Part shown: piece by piece, positions 21,942-34,452 of the stretch
Numbering within the stretch: the first letter of the stretch is position 1
Layout of the letters: every line of letters begins with the position of its first letter
DNA from: Pogonophryne albipinna
Taxonomy: Eukaryota > Chordata > Actinopteri > Perciformes > Artedidraconidae
Direction of reading: 5' to 3'
Length of the DNA stretch: 64,000 nt
Assembly: GCA_028583405.1 (NCBI GenBank)
Contig: CM053246.1
Coordinates: 1,980,570 to 2,044,569 of the forward strand
The notes under the pieces: model-generated
What the model was told of the DNA's origin: nothing
Seen by the model: the letters and a program-made list of their open reading frames with translations, nothing else
Databases searched by the model: none
Program-made: the position numbers and the translations under genes

Positions 21942-21946
21942 CTACT

Positions 21947-22011
21947 GGGGACACGTATTTATGTATACAAGATACAAAAAAGTGCATTTTGCATAATAGG
22001 TGACCTTTAAA
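21947..22011. mobile_element. MITE, right terminus of the split element
   Basis: The sequence ends GCATAATAGGTGACCTTTAA, the inverted form of the TTAAAGG(T/G)(C/G)ACCTAT(T/C)ATG terminus also seen at 56995. It follows the hAT-gypsy block and continues the segment ending at 15446. Confidence 0.5.
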
Positions 22012-22064
22012 AGACTTCACTTCATCAACTCTTATCGCTGCAACTTGCAACTAATAGTTATCCC

Positions 22065-22315
22065 TGTCAAGATCTGTCTGTGTTGGGTTTTGTCTTGTCT
22101 TTTTCTGTCTTTGGTTTCCTGTTTTGTTCTGAAAAGTGTTCACCTCCTGTTTTGCCTGTTGCCTTCTGTCTGTTTTCCCTCCCTGATTACCCGATTGTGT
22201 TCACCTGGTGTCCCTGTGTTTTCTCCTCCCTCCTCACCTGTGTCTTGTTTGTATGATTAGTCTGGTGTGTATTTAAGTTCTGTTTTTTCTGTCTGTCTTT
22301 GTCGGTTCGTCTTGT
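22065..22315 (+). repeat. 5' LTR, first part
   Basis: It starts TGTCAAGATCTGTCTGTG and matches 37352-37602 with about three substitutions. It is interrupted after CGGTTCGTCTTGT by the LINE block. Confidence 0.9.
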
Positions 22316-22510
22316 GTAATGACTTGTTCCTTCAGATCCAACGGCTGACGAGTGGTAGAGAACGGAGAAGTGGTGTACAGAGTACGATTTAAAGCGTTTG
22401 TGAGTTTTTTTTTCACGGAGCCTACATATTCGGTGTTTTGGTGAACGGTTGTGGGTTTTTTTACGCCCCCCCCCCTGGGGGTTCTTCCCCTGAGCTGGGT
22501 TTTTGTGTTG

Positions 22511-23655
22511 ATGACAGATTCAATGGCAACTGAGCCAGGAATGGACAAGACCACGGCAACGAGGATCATGGACAACGAGAAAGAGGGGGGCAAAACGGAC
22601 GGAAAGGAGGATACCAACGAAGGACAAAACAAGAAAACGGGAGAGGAGGAAACAAGAAAGGAGAAGGGGACTGTGAGGTACAGTGTAGAACTAACTGTGG
22701 AGGTAACTGTGGATGGAGGAGACGCAGTAACAATGATGGACTTACTAAAAGGGATACAAAAAAAGTGTGGGGTTGTGGACGGGTGCAGAGTGAGAGGGGA
22801 GCGGCTATATGAAGTCACCATGCGGACCTGTCTGGGGAAAAGGAAAATAATGGAGGGACTGAGGGTGAACGGGGTCATGGTGCATGCACAGGACCTCTTG
22901 AACAAAGATATGACTGTCTCGTTCCTAAATCTGCCAGTATATGTACCAGATAGGATGATTTGTAAGAGACTGAAAGAGTGGGGGGTCGAGCCTATCTCCT
23001 TGTTCCTGTCTGCCGGCTGTGCATCCAGCCTGGTCACTTCTTTAGGGAGTGCCCGGAGTTTAAATGCCACAAGTGTGGCCAGGCAGGACATTATGCCAGG
23101 GAGTGCAATTTCAGGGCGGAGAGAGAGGAGAAAGAGGAGGAAGAGAAGGAGGACAAGGAGGAAGACGATGAGCAAGATGGGGAGGAGGAAGACGAGAAGG
23201 AGGACGAGGAGGAAGAGGAAGGGGCGGAAGGAGCGAAGAAAAGACCCTTTGAGGAGGTCAGCGATGAGGATGATGGCCTGAGTGGGGGAGGAGCGGCGGG
23301 AGACGAGGATGGAGCTAAGAAAAGTGCAAGGCAGAGCGGCGGAGGCGCCGAAGGGAGCGGCGGCGGAGGAAAGAAGTGCTGGAGTCCTGCAGTGGTGGAG
23401 GACATCTCAGAGGCATCAGAGATGGATGAGGGACTGCTGGAGGAGGGCCCTGTGGGCGCCATGACTTTCGGGAACCCTAAGGATGAGCAGAGGGACAGCG
23501 GCACGAAGAGAAGCGGGCGTGGGGGTGTGAAGAAGACCTCAGCGGAGAACGTCGGGCGGAGTGATAAACGCAAAGCGGACAAGGAGAGGGAGATGGAGAA
23601 AAGAAGAGCGAGCTCAACAGAGGGGGAGCTCGGGGTAGAAAACAGCTTAAGGTAA
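22511..23655 (+). pseudogene. LINE ORF1 (CCHC, RNA-binding), copy 1
   Basis: The start at 22511 gives MTDSMATEPGMDKTTATRIM, a basic-acidic linker, a folded region (VRYSVELTVEVTVDGGDAVT, LGKRKIMEGLRVNGVMVHA) and, in another frame, two knuckles, CRLCIQPGHFFREC and CHKCGQAGHYAREC, both with complete CCHC ligands. A 154-bp deletion after GVEPIS, relative to copy 2 (25319-25476), causes the frame change. The tail is Glu/Lys-rich and repetitive. In Tx1-type LINEs this protein binds the element's RNA in the ribonucleoprotein particle. Confidence 0.75.
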
Positions 23656-23657
23656 CA

Positions 23658-24272
23658 ATGTTAAGGACGCTTATTATAACAGCATTCCTTTTGATGGCAA
23701 CCATCTCCTCCTTTAATGGCAATAGGATGGACGAAGATGAGGAAGAGGAGGAGCAGAGACAGAGAGAGGAGGAGCTTATGAAAGTGAAGATTTTGAGGCA
23801 TAAAAAGGACGAAGTTGAGTTAGCGGGGAGTAAGAGGAATGATGACGTGGTGGTGAGGGTGGTGGAAGAGGAGGTGGAAGATAGTGAAGGACATTCGAGC
23901 GATGAGGGGAATATGAGTGATGTTTGGAATGGTGAGAGGGAGGAGAGTGGGAATGAGGAACAGGAGGTGCAGAGACAGAAGGAAAAGGACCTTCTATTTG
24001 AGAGGGAGATGAGGGGGGAAAAAGAAAGAAAAGAGAAAGCAGCCACAAGAGCGAGGAGGGAGGAGCTCAAGGGTTGGAAGCGCATCTCAGTTGACTTAGG
24101 GAAGGTAAATGATAAAGGTGTCTGGGTGGAGTGCAAGGAGAACATGCATCACCTCAGGGTTAGGCAAAGGGCGTTTGGGGGGGGGGGAGGGGGAAACAGT
24201 GGCGATATGGAGGGACATGTGGGAAAAGAGGAAAGTAAAGGCGATAGCTGTCACTCGGGTAGATGTGGATGA
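23658..24272 (+). other. Open frame of unknown origin in the 3' half of LINE copy 1
   Basis: The frame starts with the true ORF2 start (MLRTLIITAFLLMATISSFN) and then leaves LINE ORF2 homology. About 180 residues follow, first Glu/Arg/Lys-rich (a predicted coiled coil or disordered region by composition), then a more ordered-looking piece (GWKRISVDLGKVNDKGVWVE, CKENMHHLRVRQRAFG) and a glycine run. I do not recognise it. It may be ORF1 sequence from another LINE family or a captured host exon. Confidence 0.5.
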
Positions 24273-24609
24273 AGGGAGTTGGGGATGGTGAATTGAAAAC
24301 AATATGATGTGTTAAAGTGTTAAAATGTTGGGAATGATGTTGAGATTAATGATATGGGAAAATAGAAAGGAATGGGCGCTTACTGAGACTGTGAAAGATG
24401 GGGAATATGGGATATAGAGTAATTGATGGTTGTGATGTGTGACAAAAGTGTGTGATGGTTTGAACATGTTTCTGCTATATTTGAGAATGCTTCATGAAAG
24501 CTGAGATTTTGTTGAAATTGATTTGTTTGAAAGCCTTGGGGTCCTTTCTTTTTGGGGATCAGTAAGGTGGACTATTATGTTTTAAAATGTAACTTTGTTT
24601 ATATTTTTC

Positions 24610-24650
<41 letters not shown>

Positions 24651-24825
24651 TGACTTGTTCCTTCAGATCCAACGGCTGACGAGTGGTAGAGAACGGAGAA
24701 GTGGTGTACAGAGTACGTTTTAAAGCGTTTGTGAGGTTTTTTTCACGGAGCCTACATATTCGTTGTTTTGGTGAACGGTTGTGGTATTTGTTTACGCCCC
24801 CCCCCTGAGCTGGGTTTTTGTTTTG

Positions 24826-26135
24826 ATGACAGATTCAATGGCAACTGAGCCAGGAATGGACAAGACCACGGCAACGAGGATCATGGACAACGGGAAAGAG
24901 GGGGGCAAAACGGACGGAAAGGAGGATACCAACGAAGAACAAGGACAAAACAAGAAAACGGGAGAGGAGGAAACAAGAAAGGAGAAGGCGACTGTGAGGT
25001 ACAGTGTAGAACTAACTGTGGAGGTAACTGTGGATGGAGGAGACGCAGTAACAATGATGGACTTACTAAAATAAATACAAAAAAAGTGTGGGGTTGTGGA
25101 CGGGTGCAGAGTGAGAGGGGAGCGGCTATATGAAGTCACCATGCGGACCTGTCTGGGGAAAAGGAAAATAATGGAGGGACTGAGGGTGAACTGGGTCATG
25201 GTGCATGCACAGGACCTCTTGAACAAAGATATGACTCTCGTTCCTAAATCTGCCGGTATATGTACCAGATAGGATGATATTTAAGAGACTGAAAGAGTGG
25301 GGGGGTCGAGCCTATCTCGGCAATCAAAAAAAGAGTGTGGCCGGGCACAGAAATCTCAGACGGCACCAGATTCCTGAGAGTTAGATTCAATGACAAGGTT
25401 AGCTCCCTCCCCTATTCCACAAAGTTAGAAACAGTGAGGGGGGCGGAGTACTTCAGAGTACTGCACAATTGCCAGGTTCCTGTCTGCCGGCTGTGCATCC
25501 AGCCCGGTCACTTCTTTAGGGAGTGCCCGGAGTTTAAATGCCACAAGTGTGGCCAGGCAGGACGTTATGCCAGGGAGTGCAATTTCAGGGCGGAGAGAGA
25601 GGAGGAAGAGAAGGAGGACAAGGAGGAAGACGATGAGCAAGATGGGGAGGAGGAAGACGAGGAGGAGGAAGACGAGAAGGAGGACGAGGAGGAAGAGGAA
25701 GGGGCGGAAGGAGCGAAGAAAAGACCCTTTGAGGAGGTCAGCGATGAGGATGGTGGCCTGAGTGGGGGAGGAGCGGCGGGAGACTAGGATGGAGCTAAGA
25801 AAAGTGCAAGACAGAGCGGCGGAGGCGCCGAAGGGAGCGGCGGCGGAGGAAAGAAGTGTCGGAGTCCTGGAGTGGTGGAGGACATCTCGGAGGCATCAGA
25901 GATGGATGAGGGAGTGCTGGAGGAGGACCCTGTGGGCGCCATGATTTTCGGGAACCCTAAGGATGAGCAGAGGGACAGCGGCACGAAGAGAAGCGGGCGT
26001 GGGGGTGTGAAGAAGACCTCAGCGGAGAACGTCGGGCGGAGTGATAAACGCAAAGCGGACAAGGAGAGGGAGATGGAGAAAAGAAGAGCGAGCTCAACAG
26101 AGGGGGAGCTCGGGATAGAAAACAGCTTAAGGTAA
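24826..26135 (+). pseudogene. LINE ORF1 (CCHC, RNA-binding), copy 2
   Basis: It matches copy 1 but has an early stop (AAATAA ending 25074) where copy 1 reads AAAGGG, a 2-nt loss near 25236 and a stop near 25786. It keeps the 154 bp lost from copy 1, including DGTRFLRVRFNDKVSSLPYS. The first knuckle CRLCIQPGHFFREC is intact; the second reads CHKCGQAGRYAREC, with Arg in place of the zinc-binding His. Neither copy can make a full protein, and their lesions are independent. Confidence 0.75.
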
Positions 26136-26196
26136 CAATGTTAAGGACGCTTATTATAACAGCATTCCTTTTGATGGCAACCATCTCCTCCTTTAA

Positions 26197-27386
26197 GGCG
26201 AGACACGGCAGGCAAAAACATCGTTTTTCAAGTACTGGTCAATTTTGAGATTTTGTGCTATTTTGATTCTATAACATGTTTTCTTTCAGGCTTTTGGAAG
26301 GAAAACGTACAAAATACACATTTAAGTGTTTATTTTACTATAGTTTGTCTATTTGCGTCTGTAGATTTCTCCTAAATTCACCAAAAGTTAGCATTCTAAC
26401 GTAACATAAAGTACCGCGACCGCTGTGTGCACCATGTCAACAGAGATATCGCTGGAAAGCTGTGTCTCTCCTGCACAAGCTCATCGGATCCAAATATGGT
26501 CATTTCCTTTGTATCAGCAACCAATCGTGAAAGCACAAAGGGGTCTTAAACCAAGAAACAAAATCTCATTGGCTGGTGTCAATTTCTGACAACGTGATTC
26601 GTTCAGATGCGTCACGTGGTGTGCTAAAACACTTCCTGGTTAGCTTTCCGCTCGAAATTGAAATCTCAAAATAGCAAAAGAACGGCGAAAAAAACGTTCA
26701 CAGAGAAGACGACAACAATTGTCACTTGCACGAAGCAAGGTTATACAAAAAACAAATGACCCCGAACATGAAATACCTTCACGGAGTGCGTCGATGTGCA
26801 AGCTATCATCCAAAGAACAGGAGGGTTTAGCTAGTGCCTCACTGCAATCTTTAAAGGTCGTTTTCTCAAAATGAGTTTTTTCTCCTACTCTGAGTTCGAA
26901 ATTTCAACTTCAGTAGCACGTAGAGACACCAAACCTTCCAGTTATATTCCTATCAATATTATGAAGGCTTTTACAGAAGGGTTTGTTCATATATCATTCA
27001 TAGCCTGAATTATACAACATTTTATACCTAAAAACATGGCGAAAATGGATATTTTAGGGCTGTTGACAGTATTTTCTGATTTATGGAGTGATAAAGAGAG
27101 ATATCCAATATCCCTTCTGTAAAAGCCTTAGATACTAATATGACTACAAAATGAAACAAGAATTTTGAACCTGGCTTTATCCAAAGTTCAGATTTCGATT
27201 CCTGAAATGTGTTAAAATATGTGCATATTTAATGAGATAATGGATAATTTGCATATTTAAACATGCTATTTCAGAAAACTTGTAATACAAAAGACAATTG
27301 CCTTATTGTAAGTAATTAACTGGAGAAATTTCTAGCTGATACCTTTAAGTTAAAAAAATTACCCTATTCACCTGGGGTGTCTCGCC
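26197..27386. mobile_element. TTAA-flanked DNA element, 1190 bp, non-autonomous
   Basis: The ends GGCGAGACAC and GTGTCTCGCC are exact 10-bp inverted repeats, with similarity continuing to 16 bp. TTAA stands on both sides (26193-26196 and 27387-27390); the empty site is visible in LINE copy 1, which reads CTCCTTTAATGGCAAT (23698-23713). TTAA duplications fit piggyBac or Kolobok; the end sequence alone does not decide. No transposase frame is present. An internal inverted pair GAAGGCTTTTACAGAAGGG / CCCTTCTGTAAAAGCCTTA lies at about 26962 and 27112. Confidence 0.85.
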
Positions 27387-28078
27387 TTAATGGCAATGGC
27401 CTCAGAAATAGGATTAGAAGAGAACGGGCGATAATTCTATGTGGGGCAAGTATAATATGTCTGCAGGAAACACATTGGGATGGGGGGTGTGTGGAGGAGG
27501 TAAAAAAGGAGTGGATGGGTGAAGTGTTTACAAATAATGGGAGTGCACATGCTAGGGGGGTGGCGATACTCATCAACTCAGGGGAGGTAAGGAATGCAAG
27601 GAAGGTTGAGGATGATGGTGAAGGGAGAATGATTGGAGTAGAGTATGAATACATGGGGGAAAAGTTCAAATTGATAAATGTATATGCACCTAATAGGCAA
27701 AAGGAGAGAAGGATTTTCTTTGAGGGGTTGGGGGGTAAATGTGGGGGGAACTGCATGATTGTTGGGGACTTCAATGTATGGTGTGGGAGGTTGGATGCGA
27801 CAGCGAGTGCTCGCTTTGGGAGAGACTCCTCTAGAGGGGCGCTCAAAAGCATAATGAACGGGTTGATTGATGTGTGGAGAGAAAGGAATGTGGATGCGAG
27901 GGAATTCTCTAGGAGACAAGTGGAGGAGGGCAAGCTCACACAGAGGAGGATTGACTTCGCTCTGTGCTCAGAAGCTGTAGCTGGAAAGATTGGGAGCATC
28001 GAATACAGGGCCACTGCGCTGAGCGATCATATGGTTCTTAGTCTCAGGATGGGACTGAGAATGAATGAGAGGTGTTGA
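27387..28078 (+). pseudogene. LINE ORF2 APE-type endonuclease domain, copy 2
   Basis: It continues the ORF2 start at 26138 after the TTAA element. Motifs in order are GLRNRIRRE, CLQETHWDGG with the catalytic Glu, LINVYAPNRQKERR, MIVGDFNVWCGRLDA with Asp and Asn, RRIDFALCS, and LSDHMVLSLRM with the terminal Asp-His. The domain nicks target DNA for target-primed reverse transcription. It stops at 28076-28078, where a 22-bp direct duplication (GTGTACAAGGAGAGGGTGAG, 28119-28159) disturbs the frame before the next domain. Confidence 0.82.
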
Positions 28079-28140
28079 GGTGTGTGGTGTCTGAATGCCA
28101 AACTGCTGAATGATGAGGTGTACAAGGAGAGGGTGAGAGG

Positions 28141-29460
28141 GTGTACAAGGAGAGGGTGAGAGAGTGTATAAGGGAGGGAGGTGCAAGGAGCAGTAATATA
28201 TTAACTGGGTGGGAGGAACTCAAAGATGAGATCAAACAAATAAGCATAAAACACAGTAAGGAAAAAAATATGCTTGTCAGAAGAAGGGAGGAAAGGGTGA
28301 AGAGAGAGTTTGTTAAAGAGGCGGCGAAAATAGATAGAGAGACGGGGAGGGATTTAGGAGAATATACGAGGCTCAAAGATGAGCTGGAGGGTATAGAGAA
28401 GGACAAATGCAGGGGGGCGACGGTAAGGAGCAGGGCCAAATATGCGCTGGAGGGGGAAAAGTGCACTAGCTTTTTTCTAGGGCTGGAAAAAAGTAAGCAG
28501 GAAAGGAATTATTTAAAACAGGTTGAGGGAAAGGATGGTAGGAAAATAAGAGATTTAGTAGGGATAGCTGAGAGAGTAGAGGAGTTTTACGGGGAGTTGT
28601 TTAGGGCAGAAGAGACCGATAGGGAGAGTGTAGAGACGGCGATAGACACAATGGACAAGACTTTAAATGAGCGTGAAAGAGAGATGTGTGAGGGAGAGAT
28701 TGGCACAGGAGAAATAGATCTAGCAATAGTAGGGTTGGGTAGAAATAAGAGTCCGGGGTTAGATGGGTTAACAGCAGAATTTTATATTACATTTAGGGAA
28801 CTGCTAATACCGGTGTTGCACAGGGTGTTCAAACACATTGAGGAGGAGGATGACTTGCCGGCCAGCATGGCAACGGGGGTTATAAGCATGATCTTCAAAA
28901 AATGGGATAGGGACAGATTGGAGAACTATAGGCCGTTGAGCATGCTCAACAATGACTACAAAATTCGGGCCAGGGTACTGGGGAATAGAATCAAGAGGGT
29001 TATCAAAACAGTGGTGGGTGGGACTCAGGCGTATAGTGTACCGGGGAGGGATATAAGTGATGCGACTAGCAGTATCAGAGACGTCATAAAACACATGAAG
29101 GGGGGGAAGGGGGGCATAGTAATGAGCCTTGATTTGAACAAAGCGTTTGATCGTGTCAATCACGAGTATTTATATAGTGTTAGAGAAAGCGGGATTTGGA
29201 GTGAAGATGGTGGGCTGGATCAAAAGATTATACAGTCGGGCGGTTAGCTGTGTCAAGATAAATGGGATCATAACCAACGTGTTTAGGTTAGGGAGGTCGG
29301 TCAGGCAGGGATGTCCTCTCTCCTCCATGCTGTATGCCTTGTCAGCTGAACCATTAGCCACAATGCTAATTCAGAACCAAAACATTAGGGGGGTGGAGAT
29401 ACCGAGGGGACAGGTCAGTCTCCTGTACCAGTATGCAGATGATACCACGGTTACGGTCAG
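28141..29460 (+). pseudogene. LINE ORF2 reverse transcriptase, N-terminal and palm parts, copy 2
   Basis: The frame contains LGRNKSPGLDGLTAEFY, YRPLSMLNNDYKIRARVLGN, YSVPGRDISDATSSIRDVI, VMSLDLNKAFDRVNHEYLY with the first catalytic Asp, then after a frame change near 29200 GCPLSSMLYALSAEPLA and QYADDTTVTV with the YADD pair. This order is canonical for a LINE reverse transcriptase. The frame is cut at 29460 by the hAT insertion, and the thumb resumes at 32313. Confidence 0.85.
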
Positions 29461-30347
29461 CAGAGGTGGGACCAAGTCATTGTTTTGCAAGTCCGAGTCA
29501 AGTCTCAAGTCTTTGCGCTCAAGTCCGAGTCAAGTCTCAAGTCTTTGCGCTCAAGTCCAAGTCAAGTCTCAAGTCAGGATGGGCAAGTTCAAGTCAAGTC
29601 CAAGTCCTAAACTTTGACAAAACGAGTCATAAACAAGTCATTATGTGCTTTTCACCAAATGTAATGACATCGATCAACAGAATAATACTTAATAATCAAA
29701 CCACTCTTTATTAGTCACATTAATAATTTAATAATCAATTTTCTCTCTGCTGGTAAAGTAACGTGTGTTTTTCTATTTGAAGAGGGATCAGTAAGGTAAG
29801 GCTACCGTGACGGTTTGATTCAGAAGGAGTTTAATGTATACGATCCCTGATGTTGAGGTAACCAGAATGTTTATTTCCACTGTGTACAACATGTTATGAG
29901 GGACCCACAATCTATCTTTATGCAGGGATAATGTGCAGCGAGGCGTCTCTATGGGGAAGACCTGAATCTAGATCCCTCTACAGGTGGTACTTTAACTATA
30001 TTTTGATGCTAATACTTTTCTACTTTTACTTGTAACATTTTGAATGCAGGACTTTTTATTGTACAGGGTTCCTGCAGGTTTCGCCAACTCAAATTTAAGA
30101 CTTTTTAACACCTTTTTAAAACCACGTTGAATAGAATTTAAGACCTATTTCATGGCAATAAAGTATGAAGGAAAATTTATATGAAAGAAGAAATACGTCC
30201 CATAATCACTTACAAAGTAAATGTATTCATGTTCAACATAAGAACAGTGACTGAACATAACAACATAACAGTACAGAACTGTGTTAGCGTGTTAGACAAA
30301 AAGTGTGTATGTGTGTGTGTCTGTGTGTGCTTGAGTGTGTGTGTTAG

Positions 30348-31064
<717 letters not shown>

Positions 31065-32312
31065 CTTTTAGGGTTGACGTAGACTCAAACTTCGCCCGGA
31101 GGTCCCCCGGTGTTGTTGCGGGAGCTGCTGCACTAGCTAACGCTACATTAGCAAAACAAACGCTAATTTCTTTTGCAAAAGGTGCGGCGGGCTTCAAACA
31201 CGTTCTCTCCACTGGTTTCAACCAAGCACTAAATTAGATGTTTTCCAACAAAATACAGTTGAACTTACACTTCCCCATATTCATTTGTAGGCTAAATATA
31301 TTTGAAGATAGGCTACATGAGCTGAAGCTTGGTTGCTAGGTTACTAGCTGGGTGTTCTCCAATAAGGGGCCGGGGGAAACAAAGTTAGTGATTACTGGTT
31401 CCATGTTGATTTAATTCAATACAAATTGTTGGGGGGAACTGAAGGGCTATTACCGTACTGGTTACTTTGCAGCCCCGACATTTCCCCCAAAACACATTTA
31501 GACGCTATCGCAACACAGAAGTACCTTTCAAATCCGATAATTTTTAAGACCTTCTAAATCATATTTAAGACCTTTTTAAGGCCTTAAATTCAGATTATCA
31601 AATGTAAGACTTTTTAAGACTTGTTAAGACCCCGTGGGAACCCTGATTGTAACTTTTTTAATTGTCTGAACTTCTCCCACCTCTGACAATAAATCCTGAG
31701 TGGTTACCAAAAAAAAACCCTGCTCTGAAGGTTATTTTCATTTTACAAATCCTGCACTCAGCTTTGCTTTCTCCAATATCATTGAAAAGCAGCCAGATGC
31801 TGCTTATTTTTTCGGTTTTCGCTCATTTCTTGACTTTTTCCGACACGCTTGCATTTAAATCCGTCTTCCCGTCGCTCTGTGCAGCTGGCCTGTACCACTA
31901 CACATGCTGTGCCCCCCACCCTTCTTTCACATAATGGTATGATCCTAGTGTGTCCTCGCATATGATTGGCCGCATGGTGGCCCAGCTAAATAAGCTGAAG
32001 ATTCTGCTTTCCCCGACGGGAGTCTGCTCTTCTAACGGCAGCTCGCGATCGGCGTGTTGGAGACCTCTGAATTAAAGTATCAAGTCACCTCAAGTCAGAA
32101 GGCTCAAGTCCAAGTCAAGTCCCGAGTCTTTGGTGTTCAAGTCCAAGTCGAGTCGCAAGTGTTTTGTGATGTTGTCAAGTCGAGTCTCAAGTCATCAAAT
32201 TTGTGACTCGAGTCTGACTCGAGTCCAAGTCATGTGACTCGAGTCACTCGAGTGTGACTCGAGTCACTCGAGTCTGACTCGAGTGACTCGAGTCCACACC
32301 TCTGACGGCCAG

Positions 32313-34049
32313 TGATGGGGATAGTGTGAGGGAAGTGTTAGAAGTAGTAGAGCAGTATGGCAGGGCGTCAGGGGCAAAGATAAACACGGACAAATCAGAA
32401 GTAATGTATATAGGTGAGGATGAAGTGGATAGGACAGGAATAGAGCTCAGGGAAAGGAAAGATTATTTTAAGGTGCTGGGTGTCAATTTGGGTATAAAGG
32501 AAATGGAGGGGAGGGATATGCAATATGAGGGAATCATTAACAGCATAAAGAGGACGCTCAGGTTTTGGAAGCTGAGATGTTTGAAGTTAAGAGGAAAGGT
32601 AGTTGTTATAAATGGGCTCATTGGGAGCAAAATTAGTCTATATCATGACTGTCATGGAAATGCCGGAGAGGGTTCGTAAGGAAATCGACACGGCAATAAA
32701 TGAGTTTTTGTGGGGTGGGAGGGGCGTTAGAATTGCGAGAGAGGTAATGGAGAATGAGCATAAGGATGGAGGGATGAAGCTGATCAACTTGGAAAGGAAA
32801 AAGAAGGCATTAAGGGTCAAAATGATACTTAAATATATCAACGACAAAGAGGATAAAAAGATCATGCTTGGAAAGTATTTTTAAAAGAAGCAATCAATAA
32901 GTGTGGAGGCTGTGGTGACAGCGCTTTATTCATGTCTTTAAAAAAAGAAATGCTTAGCAGTGTTTCGGGGTACCACAGAGAGGCTCTATTGGCATGGGGG
33001 GAGTTTTTAAAAGGGGTGAAGCATGAGTGTGTGAATGTTGAACAAGTGTGGAATCAGCCTGTATTCCTGAACCATATGATCGCTGTGGAGAAGTGCCCTG
33101 TATTCGATCTCCAAATGTGGGGGGCGGGTTTCAGACACATCAGGGATTTGGTTTATGAGTATGTTCCGGGGTTTATGGGGGCACAGGTGATAGTGGATGA
33201 GGTGAGGGGTAGAGGGGGGAGAATGCCTTTGAAAACAGCGGAAGGGATCATGAACAGGTTGAAAAAGGGAATGCCTGGTGGGTGGAAGGAAATGATTGAG
33301 AGCGAAGCTGTAAGAGGTGGAGAGAGTGTGGCAGGAATGTACGTGGGGGAGGGAGAGGTGTGTGTGAAAATAGAAAAGATAAAAACTAAGACGGTTTACA
33401 AAATACTGAGGGGAAATAAAATAAGAAGGCCTGCTTCTGAGCGTGTGTGGGAAAAGGTTCTTGAGAAGTTTGATGTGCGGAAGATATGGGGAAATTTAAG
33501 GGTGAAGTGGAATAGCATTGAGTGTGAACATTTAGATTATTTATTTTTTTGCATCACAATAGGGTGTACAACAACTTGATCATAAGCCAGTTTGATGTCA
33601 CAGTGAAGAGGGAATGTGATGTGTGTAAGACAAAGGTTGAAACGTGTATGCATGCATTTTTTGAATGTAGCAAGCTGGGAGTGTACTTTGAAAGACTGAA
33701 GGAGCTAATTGATAAATGTTGGGGCGGGAGGATAATAAAAGCGATGGTATGGAAGGAGTTGTGGCTGTTTGGGGTGCATGAGAGAATGAAAGGGCTCAAT
33801 GTGAATCTCTGCAATTATGTGCTGAGCCATGCCCGGTATGCTGTGAAGATCAGGAGGGACGTAGCCCATAATGAGAGCAGAACAGTAGATGTATGGGATG
33901 TTTTCAAACGGATATTAAGCAAAAACATTCACATGGCATACGCATACCTGGAGAAAGACATTTTTCTGGAGAGCTTTGTGGAAGGGTGCGCTCTGGTGGG
34001 TGTAATGGACGATGACAGCCTGGTGTTTGAGTACGATGGGGTTGGCTAG
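32313..34049 (+). pseudogene. LINE ORF2 C-terminal region, copy 2
   Basis: It continues the reverse transcriptase after the hAT with GAKINTDKSEVMYIGEDEVD, then passes through three further frames (breaks near 32650, 32890 and 33560). It ends with CDVCKTKVETCMHAFFEC, a C-x2-C-x7-H-x4-C motif found at the end of L1/Tx1 ORF2 proteins and thought to bind nucleic acid. The stop is at 34047-34049. At least three frameshifts make it non-functional. Confidence 0.8.
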
Positions 34050-34452
34050 CATGTGCGGTGGGAGTATGGTGTGGAGTGGCTTGATAAACATAAAGTGTGG
34101 TTTATGCAAAAATGATTACCTTATTATTAATTAATTGTGTCTGTTTTTTTTCTTTTTTTGGCTTTTGGTGTGTTTTAAAAAAAAAAAGAAAAAAAGAAAT
34201 TGGTGTTTCTCATATTGGGGTTTTGTATCATTATTTACTGTGATTGGGCTATCAAAATGGAGTTCAATGGGGTTTTTGGTAGTCTATCCCGGGCAATTGC
34301 ATTTTGCTTGTTTCTCTTATTTGTCATGTGTTGCATGGTTATGTTTTAAAATGTATGGCCACAGTTACGGTATGTAAGACAAGGTATCGCAATAAAATGT
34401 AAAATGATGATTTTTTCTAATAAAAAATAAATAAATAAAAAAAAAAAAAAAA
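34050..34452 (+). other. LINE copy 2 3' untranslated region and A-rich tail
   Basis: Non-coding. It contains several A and T runs and ends TTTTCTAATAAAAAATAAAT and A-rich sequence directly before GTTATGACTTGG of the LTR. Copy 1 ends in a different 3' region, sharing only TTTTCTATTAAAA-like words. Confidence 0.75.

Larger units (their letters stand above)
22316..24656 (+). mobile_element. Tx1-type LINE copy 1: chimeric, ORF1 only
   Basis: Its first 1.4 kb matches copy 2 (from 24657) at most positions: the 5' untranslated region, ORF1, and the ORF2 start up to SSFNGN near 23726. From there the sequences part: copy 1 runs into a 0.55-kb acidic, lysine-rich coding stretch and a distinct 3' untranslated region, ending in a run of 43 A (24614-24656). 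It lacks endonuclease and reverse transcriptase. It begins with GTAATGACTTGT, the same word that starts copy 2, and close to GTTATGACTTGG after copy 2, so both copies occupy one target in the LTR. Confidence 0.8.

Noticed and set aside
22978..23655. Host ZCCHC3-like gene
   Set aside because: The CCHC protein lies inside a LINE with poly(A), and is present twice with independent lesions, so it is LINE ORF1.
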